Below are positions 31,252 to 36,188 of a stretch of DNA of 36,188 bases, piece after piece; the first letter of the stretch is position 1, and each line of letters starts with the position of its first letter. The notes beneath the pieces are model-generated. The model was not told the DNA's origin and did not search any database. It was given only the letters and a program-made list of their open reading frames with translations. This stretch comes from a virus: positions 1 through 36,188 of the IMG/VR virus record IMGVR_UViG_3300032334_001196. One strand, 5' to 3'. The position numbers and the translations under genes were made by a program.

Positions 31252-31954
31252 TATAAAAACAAATAGTATAGAAACACCAAGGGTGGAGGTTCCAGTTATT
31301 CGTAATTTGGAACCTCCACCTATTCTTATACCAATTAATAGAACACTTCCAAAACCTATTGTGGATGTTCCTATGGATGGTATTCCAAACTATGAACCTA
31401 TTGATGCTCCTACAACTGAAGAGTTTAGGAAAATGATAAATGCTCAACAAGAACCAAAGAAAGAAGAAGAAATACAAGATAAATCCAGAGGACTTCCAGA
31501 CACTAAATCAATTACTGATACTTTAAAACAAGCACCAATTTCATTACCACCACAACAACAGAAGATTGATTCTTCAACACCAGAAATAGATGTTCCGACT
31601 ATTAATGTTCCTTATATTGGACCAATTCCAGTCCCATCTACCGAAACGGTGGTATTATCTGGCACCACTGCTACTGCTAGTGTTGCTGCGGCTCTTATTG
31701 GCAAATCTTTGGTTGAACAGTTGGTAAAAGTTTTAAAACCACCTATTCAGCAGATCTTTGTGCGGGCAAAGCAATTGATGAACCGAGATCTGACGCCTTA
31801 TGAGTCTCAGTTGCTTTTTGCTTTTGAACTGGATAAGAAGACTTCAAAACTTTTGAAGAAGGAACAGAAGGATGAGAGATTACGCCAGAGAAAGGCATTT
31901 GCTGAATCACAACGACATCCGCACATATCTTTGCATAAGGAGAAGAAGGAATAA
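31226..31954 (+). CDS. Pro-rich virion-associated-type protein
   Basis: 242 residues. An N-terminal half of about 140 residues is rich in Pro, Ile and Val with short repeats of IP/VP type (MPNVPEIPDIKT, VEVPVIRNLEPPPI). A middle hydrophobic, Ala-rich helix (TATASVAAALIGKSLVEQLV) and a basic helical C-terminus follow. Similar proteins are conserved in T4-like cyanophages and are usually considered structural or unknown. Its last 212 bases are also coding on the opposite strand. It starts inside the nuclease gene. Confidence 0.7.
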   Translation: MPNVPEIPDIKTNSIETPRVEVPVIRNLEPPPILIPINRTLPKPIVDVPMDGIPNYEPIDAPTTEEFRKMINAQQEPKKEEEIQDKSRGLPDTKSITDTLKQAPISLPPQQQKIDSSTPEIDVPTINVPYIGPIPVPSTETVVLSGTTATASVAAALIGKSLVEQLVKVLKPPIQQIFVRAKQLMNRDLTPYESQLLFAFELDKKTSKLLKKEQKDERLRQRKAFAESQRHPHISLHKEKKE

Positions 31955-32465
31955 AGAAGATACCTGCTTTCTTTGCTTCTCCACATTTTAATAATCTTAC
32001 AAGTTCAAAATCCAATCGTGCTTTATCAGTTTCTGCTTGTTGTCTAGCAGTCCAAGTATCTGCTGCTGTCTTGCATCTTGCTTGTAATCCACCATCTAAT
32101 GGAAATGATAAAGTTGCTGACAGACCAAAGTTATTTGCAAAACTATCTTTTTGACCCGTTCTTTCTAATCCATCAATACCTGTTGTTATATCATTATCAA
32201 TATTTGCATAAGATTCAAAGGGTCTTGAACCACTTTTGGATGTGGTCATAAAGGGAGTAAGATTAAACGTTGGTCCCTGACAACTTACTCCACCACCGTA
32301 GGAGTTGGTCACGTATGGACCCTGTAAGACTTGTACTGCCTGGTTTGTTACACTTCCTGTTGATGTTGCCTGTGGATTTGCAATTGCAGTTACAGGAGTA
32401 TCCCCCTCTGCATACGCAGGGAGAACAAAGACACTTAGGGCAAGGATTACTTTGAGACATTTCAT
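31743..32465 (-). CDS. Exported cyanophage protein overlapping the plus-strand gene
   Basis: 240 residues. Signal peptide MKCLKVILALSVFVLPAYA. The body is soluble with three cysteines (VSCQGP, QARCKTA, LLKCGE) and a strand-rich middle (GLSATLSFPLDGG), and a conserved-looking YAKICADVVVI. The C-terminal 70 residues are encoded antisense to the Pro-rich gene, which converges here. Third in a minus-strand operon of three exported proteins with one base between it and the previous stop. May be an envelope or virion surface protein; unknown. Confidence 0.65.
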   Translation of the reverse strand: MKCLKVILALSVFVLPAYAEGDTPVTAIANPQATSTGSVTNQAVQVLQGPYVTNSYGGGVSCQGPTFNLTPFMTTSKSGSRPFESYANIDNDITTGIDGLERTGQKDSFANNFGLSATLSFPLDGGLQARCKTAADTWTARQQAETDKARLDFELVRLLKCGEAKKAGIFFIPSSPYAKICADVVVIQQMPFSGVISHPSVPSSKVLKSSYPVQKQKATETHKASDLGSSIALPAQRSAE

Positions 32466-32466
32466 C

Positions 32467-32826
32467 TTACTGGGTAAATACTGACATCGAATCTGTAACA
32501 GATTGAATTGTCGTGGTTCTATTGACTGTTGTATCTTTAATCAATCCAGGACCCATATAAGTTTCTGAAAACTGAAATGGTTGTCCTTGGTTCACAATAG
32601 AATATCCTGCTCCAAGAGTTGGAGTTCCTGGAATGTTGATATTTGTTCCAGTAACTGTATAACTAAATCCAGTTTGGAAATCTTGTTGTCTAATTATCTC
32701 ATTTACTGTTGTGGTGGATTCAGTATGAGAAGTTACAGTACCACTAGTAAAGTTTGGTGTGACTGGAGCTGCTAGGGATGGTAAAGAAAACCCTAGCAGA
32801 CAAATGCCTGCTAGGATATGTCTCAT
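32467..32826 (-). CDS. Small exported beta-rich protein
   Basis: 119 residues. Signal peptide MRHILAGICLLGFSLPSLAA. The mature part is Thr/Ser/Gly-rich with alternating strands and no cysteine (TVTSHTESTTTVNEI, FSYTVTGTNINIPG, SVTDSMSVFTQ). The style resembles the proteins on both sides, especially the one at 32823, with GTNI and ...GQ.F.F.E stretches in both. It starts in an ATGA overlap with the upstream stop. Likely a secreted or surface beta-structure protein. Confidence 0.65.
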   Translation of the reverse strand: MRHILAGICLLGFSLPSLAAPVTPNFTSGTVTSHTESTTTVNEIIRQQDFQTGFSYTVTGTNINIPGTPTLGAGYSIVNQGQPFQFSETYMGPGLIKDTTVNRTTTIQSVTDSMSVFTQ

Positions 32827-33317
32827 TTGAATACGCTCAGTTCTACACTACGCTGACCGATTGCGGTGGTTCCAGCACCACCACCAGTAACTGTAAGAGC
32901 ACCAGTAGTTGTATCAATTGTACCTGCAAGAGTACCTTTATCACCTGCTGTCTGTGTGGTATTTTTACCATACAAAGTTGGTGATGCAATTGCACCATTG
33001 GTGACGGTTTGTGATGTGACAGTACTATCTCCAACATTTAGTGATTCTGTAAACGAGAATGCCTGACCATCATTATTGATAGCATAAGTACCAGCACTCA
33101 TAGTTGCTGCTGCACTTGATGTGCCACCAGTTAAACCACCTAATGCTGAAACACCAATGTTAGTTCCACCAACTGCGTAGGAACTACCAATTCTTTCTGT
33201 TTGTACCGCTGCACCCTGTACTGTTAATTGAACGGAATCAGTGATTCTTGATGTAATTTCACCTGCAAAAACAGGAGTAGTTAAGAATAAGGAAAAGGCT
33301 AATAGAAGTCTTTTCAT
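32823..33317 (-). CDS. Exported Gly/Thr-rich beta protein
   Basis: 164 residues. Signal peptide MKRLLLAFSLFLTTPVFA|G. The mature chain is Gly/Thr/Ala-rich and strand-forming (GEITSRITDSVQLTVQGAAV, YAVGGTNIGVSALGGL, INNDGQAFSFTE). The segment GTNI...NNDGQAFSFTE parallels GTNI...VNQGQPFQFSE in the next gene, so the two are probably diverged paralogues. First gene of the minus-strand operon, 25 bases from its own late promoter. Function unknown. Confidence 0.7.
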   Translation of the reverse strand: MKRLLLAFSLFLTTPVFAGEITSRITDSVQLTVQGAAVQTERIGSSYAVGGTNIGVSALGGLTGGTSSAAATMSAGTYAINNDGQAFSFTESLNVGDSTVTSQTVTNGAIASPTLYGKNTTQTAGDKGTLAGTIDTTTGALTVTGGGAGTTAIGQRSVELSVFK

Positions 33318-33341
33318 TTTTCTATTTTATAGGACTATTAG

Positions 33342-33349
33342 TATTTATG
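33342..33349 (-). promoter_or_regulatory. Minus-strand late promoter CATAAATA
   Basis: TATTTATG on the plus strand reads CATAAATA on the minus strand, 25 bases upstream of the ATG at 33317. It would drive the three exported-protein genes late in infection. Confidence 0.65.
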
Positions 33350-33385
33350 GATACTACTTTTCAAATTTGATTACTTATGGTATAG

Positions 33386-33393
33386 TATAAATA
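33386..33393 (+). promoter_or_regulatory. Late promoter TATAAATA
   Basis: Exact T4 late consensus 22 bases before the ATG at 33415, divergent from the minus-strand late promoter about 40 bases away. Confidence 0.75.
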
Positions 33394-33414
33394 AGTCGAA
33401 CTTATTAAATTTTT

Positions 33415-33639
33415 ATGACTGAACAACAAGAACATCTTGCAAATCTTGTAAAGCAAGCACAAGACCTATCCCTTGAATTGGAAGGACTACAAACCAAGGC
33501 CACAGTAAAAAGAGAACTATTTTTGAAAGTACAAGGTGCGATTGAGTATCTTACGCAAACAGGTGTATCTCTTCCAGAACCAGAACCAGAAGAAATCCCA
33601 CTATCAGAAACAGAAGAAACTGCGACAGAAGCAGAATGA
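33415..33639 (+). CDS. Small coiled-coil protein
   Basis: 74 residues. Residues 1-50 are a helix with heptad spacing (QQEHLANLVKQAQDLSLELE, then KRELFLKVQGAIEYL). The tail is acidic (PEPEPEEIPLSETEETATEAE). It is widely seen in T4-like cyanophages as a conserved unknown. The late promoter before it and the terminator after it make a single-gene late unit. It could be an assembly chaperone, but that is only suggested by shape. Confidence 0.75.
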   Translation: MTEQQEHLANLVKQAQDLSLELEGLQTKATVKRELFLKVQGAIEYLTQTGVSLPEPEPEEIPLSETEETATEAE

Positions 33640-33645
33640 TTTACG

Positions 33646-33668
33646 GTCCCCGAAAGGGGACTTTTTTT
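33646..33668 (+). terminator. Rho-independent terminator
   Basis: GTCCCC-GAAA-GGGGAC, a six-pair stem with a stable GAAA loop, followed by seven T. It lies seven bases after the stop of the coiled-coil gene and just before the next promoter. Confidence 0.92.
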
Positions 33669-33673
33669 ATGCC

Positions 33674-33707
33674 TTGACGGGGCAGTAGGTCCGTGCTATG
33701 ATAAATA
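33674..33707 (+). promoter_or_regulatory. Combined sigma-70 / late promoter of leader copy A
   Basis: TTGACG (33674-33679) and TATGAT (33697-33702) with a 17-base spacer; the late motif GATAAATA (33700-33707) overlaps the -10 box. The stretch GTGCTATGATAAATAGG is identical to that before psbA. Confidence 0.8.
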
Positions 33708-33710
33708 GGT

Positions 33711-33800
33711 GTTAAGGAATCAACACATTCCTTAACCTTCTGCAACCGAGATCATCAGAAGTAAAGCGTCTCTCATACCCACACTGGAGGGTGGTGTAGG
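33711..33800 (+). ncRNA. Structured leader RNA, copy A
   Basis: Three successive hairpins. The first is GTTAAGGAA / TTCCTTAAC around TCAACACA (33711-33736). The second is CTTCTG / CAGAAG around a 13-base loop (33737-33761). The third has CCCACACT pairing with GGTGTAGG, with one mismatch, around GGAGGGT (33778-33800). Copy B before psbA has the same order, the same loops 1 and 3, and compensatory changes in the stems. The transcript leads into the beta-helix virion gene at 33850. Resembles in location and company the PhotoRC class of cyanophage psbA leaders; no covariance search was possible. Confidence 0.75.
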
Positions 33801-33819
33801 AAATACTGTACTTGTTCAG

Positions 33820-33827
33820 TATAAATA
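33820..33827 (+). promoter_or_regulatory. Late promoter TATAAATA after leader A
   Basis: Exact late consensus between leader A and the ATG at 33850. Transcripts from it would lack the structured leader, so the gene could be made both with and without it. Copy B has no equivalent. Confidence 0.7.
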
Positions 33828-33849
33828 AGCTACATATGAAATTTATAAA

Positions 33850-35016
33850 ATGTCCCTATCCACCAATACCGTTTATAGAGTTTTTGTAGAAAAACTTGGT
33901 GGTGCTAATCCATCTACCTTTGTGGGGGATGAAGGTGAAGTATTTTATAATCCAAATGATGGTGTTCTAAAACTATCAGATGGTTCTACTCCAACTGGAA
34001 TAGTTATGAACCCAATAATGCCAGTTGGTTTTTTTACACCACCAGACAATCACTGGTATGTAAATCCAAATAGAACTGATACATACACTTCAACTGGTTC
34101 TGTTGCTGCTCCTTATAAAACTGTTGGTGCAGCATTAAGTGCAATTCAAAATGCTCTACAAACTGGAATTGTATCTTTTACTGATAATGGAGATAGTATT
34201 GCAAATCCACAATTTATTATTCTTCAAAGTTCTACAACAGAGAATATAGGACTTACAACAGGACACATTTATATTCAAGGAGATACTACAAGTGGTTCTC
34301 AAATGCCCATATGGATTTATGGAACAGTCACCATCAATCCAACAGTAGGAAGTTTATATCAAAACCGATTTGGTATTTCTAATCTTGGTATTGTAAATAC
34401 TGGAAGTAATCCTGGTATTGGGACAACACACTCATTAATAGTTACTGGTTCGGCACCTCTTCGTTGTTATCTAAATGATTGTAATATCATTGCAGGTTCT
34501 ACAGGAAATCAGGCAATTTTTATGGATAATAGTGGAACTGGAACTCAATTATATGCAGAAGTTCAACAATTATCCAGAGCAGGTACATCAGGAACTGATT
34601 ATGTTGTAAAAGTCAGTAAAGGATATGCATTTTTTAGTAACTGCTCAACTGGTGGTTCAACTGCTACATTTAATGTAAGTGGAACAGGAACTCTACAAAT
34701 CCAGTATAGTAAAATTGACAGTGCTGGGGAAGCCTGTGTAAAAGTTGATGGTGGTGGAACTGCCATAGTTACTAGCACATCTCTAACAAATACTGTAGGA
34801 CATGGAGTATCAATGGTTGGTGTTAGTACTCTTGTAACAATCAATAATTACTTTGATATACCTACATCTCCTGCTACTAACAGAGCAATTGCTGGCGTCT
34901 CTGGAGTTACTGTTCTTCATTCCAATACAGTAGTTGCTTATTTAAAAAATTCAAAGTATAGCACTGCAATTGGTGCTGGATATGTTGGATTAGTAACTGC
35001 ATTAACTGCATTATAA
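33850..35016 (+). CDS. Beta-helix virion (tail-fibre/receptor-type) protein
   Basis: 388 residues. Residues 20-50 (FVGDEGEVFYNPNDGVLKLS, then DGSTPTG) match the short N-terminal module seen on many phage fibre and tropism proteins. Residues of about 68-350 consist of short strand-turn repeats rich in Gly, Ser, Thr and Asn (LYQNRFGISNLGIVN, FNVSGTGTLQIQYSKIDSAG), typical of a right-handed parallel beta-helix. No catalytic motif of a depolymerase is obvious. Probably a host-contact or decorative virion protein. It is unusual for such a gene to carry a psbA-type structured leader. Confidence 0.7.
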   Translation: MSLSTNTVYRVFVEKLGGANPSTFVGDEGEVFYNPNDGVLKLSDGSTPTGIVMNPIMPVGFFTPPDNHWYVNPNRTDTYTSTGSVAAPYKTVGAALSAIQNALQTGIVSFTDNGDSIANPQFIILQSSTTENIGLTTGHIYIQGDTTSGSQMPIWIYGTVTINPTVGSLYQNRFGISNLGIVNTGSNPGIGTTHSLIVTGSAPLRCYLNDCNIIAGSTGNQAIFMDNSGTGTQLYAEVQQLSRAGTSGTDYVVKVSKGYAFFSNCSTGGSTATFNVSGTGTLQIQYSKIDSAGEACVKVDGGGTAIVTSTSLTNTVGHGVSMVGVSTLVTINNYFDIPTSPATNRAIAGVSGVTVLHSNTVVAYLKNSKYSTAIGAGYVGLVTALTAL

Positions 35017-35034
35017 TTTATTTGAGGAAGGGGG

Positions 35035-35068
35035 TTGACAGCATTTCCTGACAGTGCTATGATAAATA
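35035..35068 (+). promoter_or_regulatory. Combined sigma-70 / late promoter of psbA
   Basis: TTGACA (35035-35040) and TATGAT (35058-35063) with a 17-base spacer, overlapped by the late motif GATAAATA (35061-35068). This allows expression by the unmodified host polymerase and by the late polymerase. Confidence 0.85.
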
Positions 35069-35072
35069 GGTC

Positions 35073-35190
35073 TTAAGGAACCAACACATTTCTTAACCTT
35101 GCCGCACCAGGACTAGGCAAGTAAAATCCGTCCTTATACCTATGCAGGAGGGTTGCATAGGAATACTTTTACCGTTCAGCACCTCCTGAA
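35073..35190 (+). ncRNA. Structured psbA leader RNA, copy B (PhotoRC-like)
   Basis: First hairpin TTAAGGAA / TTTCTTAA around CCAACACA (35073-35096). Second hairpin CTTGCC / GGCAAG (35098-35121). Third hairpin CCTATGCA / TGCATAGG around GGAGGGT (35139-35161), perfect. A fourth, TTCAG / CTGAA (35175-35190), has the loop CACCTC, and CCTCC at 35182-35186 is complementary to GGAGG in the third loop, so a pseudoknot or kissing contact is possible. No good ribosome site precedes psbA, so translation may depend on this RNA. Confidence 0.8.
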
Positions 35191-35216
35191 CTCATATCTA
35201 CCCCTTTAACGAAAAA

Positions 35217-36188
35217 ATGACTGCTACAATTGCTACACGCAAAACTTTTAATGCCTGGGACGAATTTTGTTCCTGGGTGACTTCTACCGATAACCGTCTT
35301 TATGTCGGTTGGTTCGGCGTTCTGATGATTCCCTGCCTTCTTGTTGCTACTTCGGTTTTTATTATTGCATTTATTGCAAATCCCCCTGTAGACATTGATG
35401 GCATTAGAGAACCTGTTGCTGGGTCTCTAATGTGGGGAAACAACATCATCTCTGGTGCTGTTGTTCCTTCTTCTAATGCGATTGGACTGCATCTCTATAA
35501 TCTTTGGGATGCTGCTTCTATTGACGAAGCACTTTATAATGGTTGGGCATATCAAGCAGTGGTATTCCACTTTTTGATTGGTGTCTGGTGCTATCTTGGT
35601 CGGGAATGGGAACTTTCATACCGTTTGGGTATGCGTCCTTGGATTGCAGTTGCTTATAGTGCTCCTGCTGTTGCTGCAACCGCAGTATTCTTGATTTATC
35701 CCTTTGGTCAAGGAAGTTTTAGTGATGGAATGCCTCTTGGTATTTCTGGAACTTTTAATTATATGCTTGTATTTTCTGCAGAGCATAATATTCTTATGAA
35801 TCCATTTCATATGTTAGGTGTTGCTGGTGTTTTTGGTGGTGCTTTTGCTGGAGCAATGCATGGTTCACTAGTGACTTCTTCACTAGTCCGTGAAACTACT
35901 GAAACCGAATCACAGAACTATGGATACAAGTTCGGTCAAGAGGAGGAAACTTATAATATAACTGCGGCACACGGATATTTCGGTCGTCTTATCTTCCAAT
36001 ATGCTTCGTTCAACAACTCTCGTTCATTGCACTTTTTCCTTGCTGCACTTCCTGTAGTTGGTATTTGGTGTGCTGCTATGGGTATTGCAGTTTCATCTTT
36101 TAACTTGAACGGTCTAAATTTTAATGAATCAATCCTTGACAATCAAGGTCGTCCAATTCCTACTTGGGCAGATATGCTCAATAGGGCA
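35217..36188 (+). CDS. psbA: Photosystem II D1 protein, 5' part
   Basis: The first 324 residues of D1 (normally about 360); the C-terminal Mn-ligand tail lies beyond the window. Key residues are present: Glu130 (high-light form), Tyr161, Asp170, Glu189, His190, His198 (P680 ligand) and His215 (iron/quinone side). Position 195, His in many cyanobacteria, is Asn here ([10 protein letters not shown]). No intron interrupts the visible part. Phage D1 replaces the rapidly damaged host protein during infection, keeping electron flow going. Driven by the dual promoter and structured leader upstream. Confidence 0.98.
   Translation, partial: MTATIATRKTFNAWDEFCSWVTSTDNRLYVGWFGVLMIPCLLVATSVFIIAFIANPPVDIDGIREPVAGSLMWGNNIISGAVVPSSNAIGLHLYNLWDAASIDEALYNGWAYQAVVFHFLIGVWCYLGREWELSYRLGMRPWIAVAYSAPAVAATAVFLIYPFGQGSFSDGMPLGISGTFNYMLVFSAEHNILMNPFHMLGVAGVFGGAFAGAMHGSLVTSSLVRETTETESQNYGYKFGQEEETYNITAAHGYFGRLIFQYASFNNSRSLHFFLAALPVVGIWCAAMGIAVSSFNLNGLNFNESILDNQGRPIPTWADMLNRA

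Noticed and set aside
35217-36188. Group I intron in psbA, known from some cyanophages
   Set aside because: The frame is continuous through all 324 visible codons.
1-36188. CRISPR array, insertion sequence, integrase or attachment site
   Set aside because: No regular spacer-repeat array, transposase, recombinase or terminal repeats were seen; the tRNA genes show no duplicated 3' ends.

Overview
The window is part of the genome of a T4-like cyanophage (cyanomyovirus) infecting marine Synechococcus or Prochlorococcus. The evidence is a phage psbA (photosystem II D1), two high-light-inducible (hli) genes, T4-type late promoters (TATAAATA / CTAAATA), tightly overlapping genes, two tRNAs, a lysis module, a tail-lysozyme-domain protein and a beta-helix virion protein. 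Only the 3' end of the first gene and the first 324 codons of psbA are present.

Layout. 1-7.1 kb holds virion-related or unknown late genes, a GIY-YIG-like nuclease, a tail-lysozyme-domain protein, tRNA-Gly(UCC), a miniature SLH/porin-like outer-membrane protein, a Dps-like ferritin, a zinc-ribbon protein, an orphan Phd/YefM-type antitoxin and a class II tRNA with an odd anticodon. 7.1-27.9 kb is one long co-directional block of 24 surface-glycan genes: a cytidylyltransferase, GDP-mannose 4,6-dehydratase, a ColD-like PLP 3-dehydratase, a GDP-mannose-3,5-epimerase-like SDR, many glycosyltransferases (GT2, GT8-like, GT9-like, GT10-like, two GT11, GT25), two FkbM methyltransferases, a split transketolase, a UDP-sugar dehydrogenase, a HisC-like aminotransferase, a CapK/PaaK-like protein, a HAD phosphatase and two further SDRs. 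Most junctions overlap by 1-14 bases, so the block is probably translated as a coupled operon. 27.9-28.4 kb is an hli / tiny membrane protein / hli cassette ending in a strong terminator. 28.5-31.3 kb carries a C39-like peptidase and a GH24 lysozyme that share one N-terminal module, then a holin-like protein, small membrane proteins and a staphylococcal-nuclease homologue. 31.2-33.3 kb has a convergent overlapping pair and three minus-strand exported proteins. 33.4-36.2 kb has a small coiled-coil protein, a beta-helix virion protein and psbA.

Regulation. Seven promoter candidates share a TTGNNN-N17-TANNAT form with exactly 17 bases between the boxes, and T4-like late motifs precede most other transcription units. 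The most interesting regulatory structure is a duplicated cassette, a sigma-70 promoter fused to a late promoter and followed by a three-hairpin leader. It lies once before the beta-helix virion gene and once before psbA. The two copies differ by compensatory base changes in the stems while their loops are conserved, so the element is very likely a functional RNA of the PhotoRC kind, here duplicated in front of a non-photosynthetic gene.

How the genes fit together. The glycan block probably makes or modifies an unusual deoxysugar-containing surface polymer, either host LPS or virion decoration. The hli, psbA and Dps genes keep the infected cell photosynthetically active and protected from oxidation. 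The 28.5-30.8 kb genes would then lyse the cell.
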